The position numbers were made by a program, and so were the translations under genes. From JALSNL01 sp036479585 (lineage in GTDB: Bacteria; Bacteroidota; Ignavibacteria; Ignavibacteriales; Melioribacteraceae), in assembly GCA_965224785.1 (NCBI GenBank), contig OZ245062.1, positions 372,001 through 436,000 on the forward strand: a stretch of DNA of 64,000 nucleotides, given 5' to 3'. Below the pieces are notes generated by a model. It was given only the letters and a program-made list of their open reading frames with translations, did no database searches and was not told the origin of the DNA. Positions 25,141 through 33,599 of the stretch are shown here, one piece after another. Position 1 is the stretch's first letter. Each line of letters opens with the position of its first letter.

Positions 25141-25821
25141 ATGCTTTCAGAAGAAACATATCAAAATTTAATTGAAAATGATTTATCATTCCTAAATGTA
25201 AGTGATGAATCGTTAGTCAATAAAATTCTACAACACACTTCTATTGTTTCACTTCCCAAAGATACTCTGATTTTTGATGAAGGCTCAACTACAAATAACT
25301 TAGCAATAATTATTTCAGGTAAAGTTAGGGTTTATAAACTCGCAGAGTCTGGCAGAGAAATAACAATCTACCGAATAAACAAAGGGGAGAGTTGTATTTT
25401 AACAATTTCATCAATCCTTAGTAATTTAACTTATCCGGCAAGAGCAGTAGTTGAAGAAGATGTTGAGGCTCTTGTAGTTCCGTCTGATGTTTTTAAAGAA
25501 TTGGTTAACAAAGATGAGAGTTGGCGAAACTTTACTTTCGGATTAATGAATACAAGATTTGCAAATGTAATTACTGTTGTAGAAGAAATAGCATTCAGAA
25601 GAATGGATGAAAGAATTTTAGAATTTCTATTTGATAAATTTAATAGTAGTGGAAATGAATTAAATATTACTCACCAAGAAATTGCTTACGAACTTGGAAC
25701 ATACAGAGAAGTTGTAAGTAGAATTCTAAAAGATTTTGAAAAATCCGGAATGGTTGAACTGGCACGAAATAAAATCAACATTTTAAATATTACTGAAGTA
25801 AAAAAGAAATTAAAAAATTGA
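25141..25821 (+). CDS. Crp/Fnr family transcription regulator
   Basis: 226 residues. Effector domain about 1-130 with the cyclic-nucleotide-type beta-roll (IIISGKVRVYKLAESGREIT), then a winged helix with HQEIAYELGTYREVVSRIL (about 180-198) as recognition helix. No N-terminal Cys cluster for an Fe-S centre, so it is not a classical FNR. The start is ATG 25141; an in-frame TTG at 25093 would add 16 unlike residues. The next gene, 151 bases later, encodes a DUF2892 membrane protein, a frequent partner of such regulators in redox or sulfur stress. Confidence 0.88.
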   Translation: MLSEETYQNLIENDLSFLNVSDESLVNKILQHTSIVSLPKDTLIFDEGSTTNNLAIIISGKVRVYKLAESGREITIYRINKGESCILTISSILSNLTYPARAVVEEDVEALVVPSDVFKELVNKDESWRNFTFGLMNTRFANVITVVEEIAFRRMDERILEFLFDKFNSSGNELNITHQEIAYELGTYREVVSRILKDFEKSGMVELARNKINILNITEVKKKLKN

Positions 25822-25972
25822 AAACATCAAGGATTATAAGCTTTTAATCATAATCATACTCTTTTTCTTACTCGCCTTTTTGTTTCTCTTATGTAACATC
25901 ATCACTGAAAACATATTCCTTTATTCGTATTATTAGACTAAGTATTTTACAATAAACTAAACGGAGAATAAA

Positions 25973-26167
25973 ATGAAAAAAAATATGGGAAGCTTAGATA
26001 AAAATTTAAGATTATTTGTTGGAGTTGCAATTGGTGTTTTCGGTTACCTAAATGAATCATGGTGGGGTTTGGTTGGCTTAGTTCCAATAATGACTAGCTT
26101 TATGAGCTTTTGTCCAGCATATTTCCCTTTTAAATTATCTACTATCAAAAAAAATAGCAATGCTTAA
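25973..26167 (+). CDS. DUF2892 (YgaP-type) inner-membrane protein
   Basis: 64 residues: a short basic N-terminus (MKKNMGSLDKNLRL), two hydrophobic helices (FVGVAIGVFGYL and WWGLVGLVPIMTSFMSF) and CPAYFPF, the pattern of DUF2892. Function unknown; often beside rhodanese or Crp-type regulator genes. CGGAG precedes the ATG. Too short for many gene callers but well supported. Confidence 0.87.
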   Translation: MKKNMGSLDKNLRLFVGVAIGVFGYLNESWWGLVGLVPIMTSFMSFCPAYFPFKLSTIKKNSNA

Positions 26168-26180
26168 TTAAGTTTATCAT

Positions 26181-26211
26181 TCCGATTCCCCAATTTTATT
26201 GGGGAATCGGA
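26181..26211. terminator. Hairpin after the DUF2892 gene
   Basis: TCCGATTCCCC / GGGGAATCGGA, perfect 11-bp stem with a 9-base loop, 13 bases after the stop and before a few T residues. Terminator-like. Confidence 0.6.
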
Positions 26212-26272
26212 AACTATTTTGTCCAACCTTTTATTAACTATTTCTAAAACGGAATTTCACATTTTTATTTCT

Positions 26273-26306
26273 TATACTAAAAAGTAAAATATTAAGTTTT
26301 AGTATA
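26273..26306. promoter_or_regulatory. Inverted repeat TATACTAAAA-N14-TTTTAGTATA
   Basis: Perfect 10-bp arms end two bases before the TTG start of the MFS gene. The repeat could be an operator overlapping the transcription start, or a hairpin in the RNA. A TAAGTTTT inside it resembles a -7 element but no TTG sits at the right distance. Confidence 0.4.
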
Positions 26307-26308
26307 TC

Positions 26309-27544
26309 TTGAATACAAATAATCACATATTAAAAGACAACCAATACTACAAATTTTGTTTGTACGGATTCTTAAAAAACCTACGTTTTTTCGAACCATT
26401 TTTTATTCTCTTTTTTATTAGCAAAGAACTTTCCTTTTTAGAAATCGCAACAATCTATGCAATTCGTGAAGTTGCAATAAATCTATTTGAAATACCATCT
26501 GGAATTATTGCTGATGTGCTTGGCAGACGAAAAACTTTAGCTTCTTCATTTCTAATTTATATTTTTGCTTTCATAATATTTTATTTAAGTTCAAACTATT
26601 ATTTGTTTACAGTTGCAATGTTATTTTATGCTTTGGGCGATGCAATACGTAGCGGTATTAACAAAGCTATGATTGTTGATTATCTTAAAAGGACAAATCA
26701 AAGCAACCTGAAAGTAGAATATTACGGACATACACGTTCGTGGTCACAGTTTGGGAGTGCAATCTCAAGTTTGGCTGGTGGAGTTTTAGTCTTTTACAAT
26801 CATAATCTTGAAGTTATTTTTCTCTTTTCAATTATTCCATACTTGATTGATTTCGTAAATGTTCTCTCATATCCAAAATATTTAGATGAAACAACTGAGA
26901 CTCATTTATCAACTTTAGAAAATGTTAAACAAATTACTTCCACATTTTTTAATGCACTAAAGGATAGGGAGTTACTTAAAACTTTAATTAACTTTTCAAT
27001 TTATTCAGGTTACTACAAAAGTGTAAAAGATTTTATACAACCGTTTTTGCAAACACTTCTTTTAACTTTACCAGTATTAATGTTTTTAACAAATGAAGAA
27101 AAACTCGCATTAACTTTAGGAGTAGTTTATTTTTTAATTTTCCTTGTCAATTCGTATGTCTCAAGAAATGCATCTAGGATTGTAACTTATTTTAAAACTT
27201 CAAATAATTTTCTAAATATCAGTTTGCTCATTGGAAGTTTTTTGGGGATAATTACCGGACTATTGATGCAATATTATACAAGTGTATTTGTAATTCTTTT
27301 ATTCATTTTTATTCTTCTTCTTGAGAATGTGAGAAAGCCAGCCGGAATTGCAATTGTAACTGATATGAGTGAAAGTAAAGTACATTCGGGAATATTGTCT
27401 GTAGCTTCACAGCTTGGTTCTTTGTTTACTGCTTTGTTTATTTTAATAATTGGTTACTTTTCAGATATTTACGGAGTTGGAGTTGGGATTGGAGCAGTTA
27501 GTATTTTACTTGCAACAATTAGTTTGTTTGTGAGAATAAAATAG
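26309..27544 (+). CDS. MFS family transporter
   Basis: 411 residues with about 12 predicted membrane helices. The loop between helices 2 and 3 reads GIIADVLGRRKTLASSF (near 61-77), the MFS signature. Substrate unknown; the family includes drug and sugar exporters. It begins with TTG at 26309, since no in-frame ATG occurs before the first helix; no ribosome-binding site is visible, so a leaderless start is possible. Confidence 0.85.
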   Translation: MNTNNHILKDNQYYKFCLYGFLKNLRFFEPFFILFFISKELSFLEIATIYAIREVAINLFEIPSGIIADVLGRRKTLASSFLIYIFAFIIFYLSSNYYLFTVAMLFYALGDAIRSGINKAMIVDYLKRTNQSNLKVEYYGHTRSWSQFGSAISSLAGGVLVFYNHNLEVIFLFSIIPYLIDFVNVLSYPKYLDETTETHLSTLENVKQITSTFFNALKDRELLKTLINFSIYSGYYKSVKDFIQPFLQTLLLTLPVLMFLTNEEKLALTLGVVYFLIFLVNSYVSRNASRIVTYFKTSNNFLNISLLIGSFLGIITGLLMQYYTSVFVILLFIFILLLENVRKPAGIAIVTDMSESKVHSGILSVASQLGSLFTALFILIIGYFSDIYGVGVGIGAVSILLATISLFVRIK

Positions 27545-27666
27545 CTAATGCCTCTACAGAGGTTTGTAAAAACTATAGTCTGTCATTTTCGAATGTTTTA
27601 ATCGGAAATCCAGGTACTTATAATTTCTGAAATTCTTCATGTATTAAAAGTACATAGTTATTCTAA

Positions 27667-28566
27667 TTATGGATAACTAACATCCTCAAAAATAATAGGA
27701 AGTAATTTTTGTGTTAAGAATGAAAAAGAAATACCAAAATGATTTTGACTTCCGTTTCCATATTGATTTCCTGTAATCCAAAAAGAGGATTGAATTCCAC
27801 TAGAGATTCTGATAGTTGAGAATATTCCCCAAACAATTTCTTTTCCAAAGAAAGACTCAAATATTTTATTCGAATTAAGGTAGTTTCTATATCCAAGACG
27901 TAAGTTAAATAACAGTTTATCTTCAATGGCTGTATAATTTCCTTCCACTCCTAGCTCTATTGAACTTGGTCCACCACCGGTGAAAAGAGAAAATGACGTT
28001 ATTCCGTTTAATTGGAAATTTCTGAGATGATAAATAATTGGTTTTATCGAAGAGTGTGCAGATAATCCAAAGTATGTTTCTTCTGAATAAGGAAGAGTTA
28101 ACTTTTCAATTGAATATATTCTATGATAAAAGTTTTGAATTTGACTACCACTAAAATTTCCCGTTGAAATAAATCCACCACCCAATCTAAATAGACCATA
28201 TTCAGAATGAGTTTCATAAGTTAAAAGTAAAGACAAAAAGTCCATTCGGAAATTCAATTGTCTATTAGTGGCGATGTTTAGGTAACTATCTAAAAACCAA
28301 TGTGATAATTTCTCTTGCTTTGAAATACGTAACCAAAAACTTGTGGTTATAAAATCATCATCTGTCTGTAAAATATTTTTGTTGAGTAGGTTGTTTATCT
28401 CTTTATCAAAAAGAAGGTTATCATTCCAGTAACCTACTGATATTGAATAGTACTTTTGGTTTGTAAATAACACAGAATCAGACTCGAATGCAAAAGAGCT
28501 AAGAGGGTGAAGTAATATTATTATCGCAATAATACTTAACAATAATCGAGATTTAGAAGTAAACAT
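27667..28566 (-). CDS. Predicted outer-membrane or periplasmic beta-rich protein
   Basis: 299 residues with an N-terminal signal segment (MFTSKSRLLLSIIAIIILLH) and a beta-rich body with many Tyr, Phe and Ser residues, for example NYTAIEDKLLFNLRLGYRNY. Likely an outer-membrane barrel. No family recognised. It lies 14 bases downstream of the TetR gene on the same strand, so the two may be cotranscribed and controlled by the operator at 29187. Confidence 0.6.
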   Translation of the reverse strand: MFTSKSRLLLSIIAIIILLHPLSSFAFESDSVLFTNQKYYSISVGYWNDNLLFDKEINNLLNKNILQTDDDFITTSFWLRISKQEKLSHWFLDSYLNIATNRQLNFRMDFLSLLLTYETHSEYGLFRLGGGFISTGNFSGSQIQNFYHRIYSIEKLTLPYSEETYFGLSAHSSIKPIIYHLRNFQLNGITSFSLFTGGGPSSIELGVEGNYTAIEDKLLFNLRLGYRNYLNSNKIFESFFGKEIVWGIFSTIRISSGIQSSFWITGNQYGNGSQNHFGISFSFLTQKLLPIIFEDVSYP

Positions 28567-28580
28567 TTATGTTGGCTAGA

Positions 28581-29174
28581 CTATTTAAGAATTAAATTAT
28601 CCTTACTATACTTCTTAATTAAAAACCTTCTCATTTTGTCAAGTGGATATTTTTCTTTTTCTAAAATGTAGTGAAAACCAATACCATCAAAAATAGCCGC
28701 CAATATTTTACTTTCTTCTTTTGGATTTTCAACACCCATCTGCCTGAATAATTTCTCCAGTTCAAAAAATATTCCTGATAAAAATTCAGTCATAAATTCA
28801 CTTGCGACGGTTTGAACTTCAGGTTGAAAAGTGAAGTTCATATACAACTGCCAAAACTTTTCATCTTCTTTTAAAAACTTGAACATTAGATTGATCATAG
28901 TTTTTAATTTCTTAAAAGAGTCTTCTACTTTTTCCATTTCAAAAAAAGCTTCACCCATCTTTTCTTCCAACAAACTAAAAACAGCAAACATTAAATCATT
29001 TTTACTTTTGAAATAATTGTAAGTCAATCCTTTTGAAACTCCAGCAGCTTTTGCAATATCACTAATTGATGTTCCTTTAAACCCTTTCTCAGCGAATAAC
29101 TCCAAAGCGTTTTCTAATATAGAATGTCTTGTATTTTTTCTTATTTCTTCAAATTGTTCTTTTGTTCGTGGCAT
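28581..29174 (-). CDS. TetR/AcrR family transcription repressor
   Basis: 197 residues. N-terminal helix-turn-helix FKGTSISDIAKAAGVSKGLTYNYF (about 34-57; shown in part as DIAKAAGVSKGLTYNYF), then an all-helical ligand domain that ends YSKDNLILK. It is divergent from a LolA-like/ABC export operon, and palindromes of the typical TetR half-site TGAnTGAA lie both in front of its own gene and at the operon's promoter. Expected to repress both until an unknown hydrophobic ligand binds. Confidence 0.9.
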   Translation of the reverse strand: MPRTKEQFEEIRKNTRHSILENALELFAEKGFKGTSISDIAKAAGVSKGLTYNYFKSKNDLMFAVFSLLEEKMGEAFFEMEKVEDSFKKLKTMINLMFKFLKEDEKFWQLYMNFTFQPEVQTVASEFMTEFLSGIFFELEKLFRQMGVENPKEESKILAAIFDGIGFHYILEKEKYPLDKMRRFLIKKYSKDNLILK

Positions 29175-29186
29175 TGCATTTATTAT

Positions 29187-29204
29187 TGAGTGAATGTTCA
29201 GTCA
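29187..29204. promoter_or_regulatory. TetR-type operator TGAGTGAATGTTCAGTCA
   Basis: Near-perfect palindrome TGAnTGAA-TG-TTCAnTCA, 12 bases upstream of the tetR start. Matches the well-known operator form of this repressor group. Predicted autoregulatory site. Confidence 0.7.
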
Positions 29205-29273
29205 TAAATATATCTTAAATTGAACAAATTTGCAAGCTTTTAGTAAATAATAGTGATTGTTATATAATTTAAC

Positions 29274-29304
29274 TTGACAAAGACAAAAAAATATATTAAG
29301 TTTT
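29274..29304 (+). promoter_or_regulatory. Predicted promoter of the export operon (TTG-N20-TAagTTTT)
   Basis: TTG at 29274-29276 and TAAGTTTT at 29297-29304, spaced by 20. The second operator begins at its last base, so a bound repressor would block the transcription start. Confidence 0.55.
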
Positions 29305-29321
29305 GATTGAACGATAAGTCA
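29304..29321. promoter_or_regulatory. Imperfect TetR-type operator TGATTGAACGATAAGTCA
   Basis: Left half TGATTGAA matches the site at 29187; right half ATAAGTCA keeps six of eight positions. Overlaps the predicted start point of the operon's transcript. Confidence 0.5.
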
Positions 29322-29343
29322 GTTAAAACATTTGGAGAAGAAC

Positions 29344-30090
29344 TTGAAACAATTATTAAAATATTTATCTCTCATTTTCATATTTGCATTATCAACTTTT
29401 GGACAAAATGCAAAAGAAATTGTTCGCAAAGCTAATAATCTAAGTATGGGAAAAACATCTCAAGGAATAAACAAAATGATTGTTGTTCGTCCTGACTGGA
29501 AAAGAGAAGTGGAGATGAAAATTTGGTCAAAAGGGAATGATTATTATCTAATTTTAATAACCGCTCCAGCAAGAGAAAAAGGACAAGTGTTTCTTAAACG
29601 AAAAAATGAAATGTGGAATTGGATTCCATCTATTAATAGAATGATTAAAGTTCCACCATCAATGATGGGGCAATCGTGGATGGGATCCGATTTTACAAAT
29701 GATGATTTGTTAAAAGAAGCTTCCATTGTTAAAGATTACGTCCATAAAATTGTTGGCTCTGATTCTATTGACGGATATGATTGTTACAAAATAGAATTAA
29801 TTCCAAAACCAGATGCAGCAGTTGTTTGGGGAAAAATAATTTCTTGGATTGAAAAGAAAAATTATTTCCAAATGAAAGTGGAGTTTTATGATGAGACAGA
29901 AGAATTAATTAACACTCAAGTTGGTTTAGAAATTAAAAAAATGGGTGACAGAATTTTACCAACTAAAATGGAAATGATCCCAGCTGATAAAGAAGGACAT
30001 AAAACAATTATTGAATTGATTGATGTTGAGTTTAACAAAAATATATCTGATAAATTTTTCTCTCAACAGAATATGAAAAGAGTTAGATAA
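29344..30090 (+). CDS. Outer-membrane lipoprotein-sorting (LolA/LolB-like) protein
   Basis: About 248 residues; signal peptide (MKQLLKYLSLIFIFALSTFG), then a LolA/LppX-like beta domain. Characteristic stretches are RPDWKREVEMKIWSKGNDYY (near 40), RKNEMWNWIPSINRMIK and IELIDVEFNKNISDKFFSQ at the end. Such proteins carry hydrophobic cargo across the periplasm. The start is most likely the TTG at 29344, six bases after GGAG; a TTG at 29332 is in frame. First gene of an export operon with two FtsX-type permeases and an ATPase. Confidence 0.85.
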   Translation: MKQLLKYLSLIFIFALSTFGQNAKEIVRKANNLSMGKTSQGINKMIVVRPDWKREVEMKIWSKGNDYYLILITAPAREKGQVFLKRKNEMWNWIPSINRMIKVPPSMMGQSWMGSDFTNDDLLKEASIVKDYVHKIVGSDSIDGYDCYKIELIPKPDAAVVWGKIISWIEKKNYFQMKVEFYDETEELINTQVGLEIKKMGDRILPTKMEMIPADKEGHKTIIELIDVEFNKNISDKFFSQQNMKRVR

Positions 30091-30096
30091 AAGAAT

Positions 30097-31317
30097 ATGA
30101 ACACGCTAATCAAAATGGCTTGGCGAAATATTTGGCGAAATAAGAAGCGTACAATTCTTACAATGTTATCTATTTATCTCGCCGTTACTTTTTCATTATT
30201 CACTCGCTCAATGCAAGTTGGCTCTTATGCAAATATGATTGGTAATGCTGTTAAGCTATCAACAGGTTATATTCAAATTCACAAAAAAGGTTATTGGGAA
30301 AATAAATCAATTAACGAAACTTTTGTTGAATCAGAAAAAATAAGTAAGGCACTTAAAAATGATGAGAATGTAACATTTATAATTCCAAGGCTAGAATCTT
30401 TTGCACTAGCTTCATCTGGTAAGCATACAAAGGGGACATTAGTAATAGGTACAATTCCAAAAGTGGAAAATGAAATAAACAAATATTCAGAAAAAATTAT
30501 TAAGGGTGAATTTCTTGTAGCAAATGATAAAGCGATTTTAGTTGCAGAGAAGTTAGCAGAGTATTTAAAAGTAGATGTTGGAGATTCGTTAGTGTTGCTT
30601 GGACAAGGTTATCATGGAATAACTGCTGCCGGACAGTATTATATAAAAGGAATTTTGAAACTTCCAATCCCACAACTCAATAATCAGTTAGTTGTTTTAC
30701 CATTAAAGGAAAGCCAATATTTTTATGCTTCGGAAAATAGACTGACTTCAATCTCTATAATGTTGGACGATCCAGAATTGTTAGATGAAACAATTACCAA
30801 AATAAAAACTGGTTTGGATGATTCGTATGAAGTAATGCCTTGGCAAGAAATGAATAAAGAAATGGTTCAAGCAATTGAAGCTGATAATGTTGGCGGAATT
30901 ATTATGCTTGGAATTCTATATCTAGTAATTGGCTTTGGTGTTTTTGGAACAGTAATGATGATGACAATGGAACGAAGAAAAGAATTTGCTGTTATGATTT
31001 CCATTGGAATGCAAAAAATTAAACTTGTTCAAGTTGTTGCTTGGGAAACAATTCTGATTGGTATAGTGGCAATAGTAGTTGGAATTATTGTAACGTATCC
31101 TATCCTTTTATATTTGTCGTTCCATCCAATTCCATTAACGGGAGAAGTTGCTAAGTCAATAGAGATGATGGGAGCAGAACCTATTCTTCCATTTTCAGTT
31201 AAGCCAAATATTTTTATTACTCAAACTGTTTCTGTTATAATTATATCTATAGTCGCAGTTTTATATCCGCTGTATGTGATATTTAAATTGAATGTAATGA
31301 AAGCGATGAGAAGCTAA
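30097..31317 (+). CDS. ABC transporter permease, FtsX/LolCE/MacB type (first)
   Basis: 406 residues. N-terminal helix after the signature MAWRNIWRNKKRTILTMLSI, a large periplasmic domain (about 40-265) and three C-terminal helices beginning GIIMLGILYLVIGFGVFGTV, the FtsX fold. Moves lipids or lipoproteins out of the inner membrane with the adjacent ATPase. Starts 6 bases after the LolA-like gene. Paired with a paralogue at 31479, so the transporter is likely a heterodimer like LolCE. Confidence 0.9.
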   Translation: MNTLIKMAWRNIWRNKKRTILTMLSIYLAVTFSLFTRSMQVGSYANMIGNAVKLSTGYIQIHKKGYWENKSINETFVESEKISKALKNDENVTFIIPRLESFALASSGKHTKGTLVIGTIPKVENEINKYSEKIIKGEFLVANDKAILVAEKLAEYLKVDVGDSLVLLGQGYHGITAAGQYYIKGILKLPIPQLNNQLVVLPLKESQYFYASENRLTSISIMLDDPELLDETITKIKTGLDDSYEVMPWQEMNKEMVQAIEADNVGGIIMLGILYLVIGFGVFGTVMMMTMERRKEFAVMISIGMQKIKLVQVVAWETILIGIVAIVVGIIVTYPILLYLSFHPIPLTGEVAKSIEMMGAEPILPFSVKPNIFITQTVSVIIISIVAVLYPLYVIFKLNVMKAMRS

Positions 31318-31378
31318 AGTAACGTGAGACGAGAAACGTTAAGACGTAAAACGAAAAACAAAATTGGAACGTAGATTT
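31318..31378 (+). repeat. ACG-rich degenerate tandem repeat in the export operon
   Basis: The spacer holds AACGTGAGACGAGAAACGTTA and then AGACGTAAAACGAAAAAC, irregular repeats of ACGTrArA with unequal spacing. A similar block fills the next spacer at 32718-32780. Non-coding; the rest of the 160-base gap shows nothing else. Confidence 0.4.
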
Positions 31379-31478
31379 TTATGAAAGTTATGATTTTTTA
31401 AGATCACAAATTGTCTTAATATTCATAATGATCCGTGTTCCTATTGATAAAATCTTTTAATAATTAGGATCTATTTTA

Positions 31479-32717
31479 ATGTTACTTAGCATTGCTTGGA
31501 AAAATGTTTGGCGGAATAAATTTAGAAGTCTGATTGTAATATTGTCAATCACAATAGGGCTTTTGGGTGGTTTGTTTTATTTAGCTTTTTCAAATGGAAT
31601 GGTGCAACACCAAATTGGTTCAGCAATAGAAACTGAAATATCTAATATTCAATTACATCATCCGACTTTTCTAATTAATAACGAATTAAAATATTCAATT
31701 TCAAATCCTGAAGAAAAAATAAAAAAAATAAAGTCGCTTACAAATGTTAAAGCAACTTCAAGTAGAATAAAAAGTATGGCAATGATAAGTTCTGCTGTAA
31801 CTGGAACTGGAACAACTATAAATGGGATTGATATAATTGAAGAAAAAGAAGTATCGAACATTTACACAAAAATAATTAAGGGATCTTATTTCGAAAGGAA
31901 AATTAGGAACCCAATTGTAATTAGTAAAAAGTTAGCTAGTAAACTTAAAGTAAAAGTTAAATCGAAAGTTGTTGTTACAATTCAAGATGTTTTTGGCAAT
32001 ATAACTTATGGTGCATTTAAAGTTGTTGGAATATTTAGCACACATAATTCTATGTTTGATTTGGCAAATACGTTTGTGATTAAAAAAGATTTAGCTGATT
32101 TAATACAAATTGATGAAACCAAATCATCAGAAATTTCTGTACTTCTTAAGCACAATGATTTCACAAAAGAAACTACATCCAAGCTTAAAGAAATATTTGT
32201 TGATGAAATCAAATCGGAAAAATTAACTATTCGCTCTTGGACTGAGATAAATCTTATACTAAAAATGTTAAATGAAATGACTATTCAGTTCACAATGATT
32301 TTTGTTAGTATCATTCTTATTGCATTGAGCTTTGGAATAATAAATACAATGCTAATGGCAATTATGGAACGAGTTAGAGAAATTGGAATGTTAATGGCAA
32401 TTGGAATGAGCAAAGCAAAAGTATTTTTTATGATTATGCTGGAAACCGTTTTCCTTTCAATTACTGGCGGTGCTTTGGGTTTGCTGGTCAGTTGGTTAGC
32501 AATTACTATTGCAAATAGAACCGGAATTGATTTATCAACTGTTGCGGAAGGCTTGAACTCGATGGGTTATAGCTCATTTGTAAAACCAGAACTTGGAATA
32601 TTTTATTATTTATTGATTGGTACGATGGTAATAGTAACTGCAATATTCGCTTCAATTTTACCTGCAAGAAAAGCATTAAAGTTAAAACCATCGGAAGCAA
32701 TAAGGCAAGACGTGTAG
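31479..32717 (+). CDS. ABC transporter permease, FtsX/LolCE/MacB type (second)
   Basis: 412 residues, paralogue of the previous gene: starts LLSIAWKNVWRNKFRSLIV, then a periplasmic domain (about 40-270) and the C-terminal helices with FGIINTMLMAIMERVREIGML near 285, a hallmark of this family (shown here in part). Ends with the LKPSEAIRQDV tail common in MacB-type permeases. A 161-base spacer with ACG repeats separates it from the first permease, unusually long for an operon. Confidence 0.9.
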   Translation: MLLSIAWKNVWRNKFRSLIVILSITIGLLGGLFYLAFSNGMVQHQIGSAIETEISNIQLHHPTFLINNELKYSISNPEEKIKKIKSLTNVKATSSRIKSMAMISSAVTGTGTTINGIDIIEEKEVSNIYTKIIKGSYFERKIRNPIVISKKLASKLKVKVKSKVVVTIQDVFGNITYGAFKVVGIFSTHNSMFDLANTFVIKKDLADLIQIDETKSSEISVLLKHNDFTKETTSKLKEIFVDEIKSEKLTIRSWTEINLILKMLNEMTIQFTMIFVSIILIALSFGIINTMLMAIMERVREIGMLMAIGMSKAKVFFMIMLETVFLSITGGALGLLVSWLAITIANRTGIDLSTVAEGLNSMGYSSFVKPELGIFYYLLIGTMVIVTAIFASILPARKALKLKPSEAIRQDV

Positions 32718-32780
32718 AATAAAAAGACGTAGAAACGTGAAACGGAAAATGCCACAGAAAAGACGAGCAACGTAGAACAA
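32718..32780 (+). repeat. ACG-rich degenerate repeat, second block
   Basis: AAAAAGACGTAGAAACGTGAA followed by ACGGAAAATG and GACGAGCAACGTAGAAC, the same irregular motif as at 31318-31378, in the next spacer of the same operon. Confidence 0.4.
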
Positions 32781-32801
32781 AAAGAAAACATTATAGGAAA
32801 A

Positions 32802-33506
32802 ATGATGAGTATAATTACAACTAAAGAATTAAATAAAATTTACGATGCAGATACAATTCCGGTTCACGCAGTTAATAATGTTAACTTGGAATTTAAAGAA
32901 GGTGAATTTACTGCTATCATTGGTCCATCGGGTTGTGGCAAAACTACATTATTAAATTTAATAGGTGGATTGGATTCTCCGACAAGTGGTGAAGTTATTA
33001 TAAATGGAACTAATATTACTAGTCTTAACTCCAAAGATATAATTGATTTTCGATTGCGAAACATTGGCTTTGTATTTCAGGCATATAACTTAGTGCCGGT
33101 TCTTACAGCAAAAGAAAATGTTGAATTTATAATGCAACTTCAGGGAATTCCAAAACAACAGCGGGAAGAAAGAGTTATTCAATTATTTGAACAAATAGGT
33201 CTAAAAGATAGAATGAATAGTCGTCCCAGTAAACTTTCTGGCGGACAGCAGCAGAGAGTAGCAGTAGCAAGGGCTTTGGCATCCAAACCAAAATTTATTT
33301 TAGCGGATGAACCAACTGCAAACCTAGATTCAAAATCAACAAACAATTTGTTAGACATAATGGAAAAATTAAATAAAGTTGAAAATACGACATTTATTTT
33401 CTCCACTCATGATGCACGTGTAATAAAAAGAGCAAGAAGGTTGGTAACACTTGAGGATGGGAAAGTTGTTAGTGAAGAGATAATAAAAGTAGAGATAGAT
33501 GGCTAA
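32802..33506 (+). CDS. ABC transporter ATP-binding protein, LolD/MacB type
   Basis: 234 residues. Walker A GPSGCGKTT (near 40), Q-loop FVFQAYNLVP (near 88), signature LSGGQQQRVAVARAL (near 144), Walker B FILADEPTANLD (near 166) and the switch His in FSTHDARVI. GPSGCGKTTLLNLIGGLD and the short length are typical of LolD/MacB ATPases. It powers the two preceding permeases and ends the ABC part of the operon; a RAYT element begins 94 bases downstream. Confidence 0.93.
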   Translation: MMSIITTKELNKIYDADTIPVHAVNNVNLEFKEGEFTAIIGPSGCGKTTLLNLIGGLDSPTSGEVIINGTNITSLNSKDIIDFRLRNIGFVFQAYNLVPVLTAKENVEFIMQLQGIPKQQREERVIQLFEQIGLKDRMNSRPSKLSGGQQQRVAVARALASKPKFILADEPTANLDSKSTNNLLDIMEKLNKVENTTFIFSTHDARVIKRARRLVTLEDGKVVSEEIIKVEIDG

Positions 33507-33599
33507 AGTTTAATAAGAAATTGTCTTTTTGTACTCCATACTTGAAAGTTTTAGATACGGAATTAGTTAAGTATAAGTTATGTTAAATATTACTTTTTT

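Noticed and set aside
27667..28566. The beta-rich protein gene named as the outer-membrane partner of the ABC exporter
   Set aside because: It lies beside tetR but its sequence shows no known efflux family; only cotranscription is suggested.
31318..31378. ACG-rich repeats as a CRISPR array
   Set aside because: Unit length is about 8 and irregular, with no constant repeat/spacer layout and no cas genes nearby.
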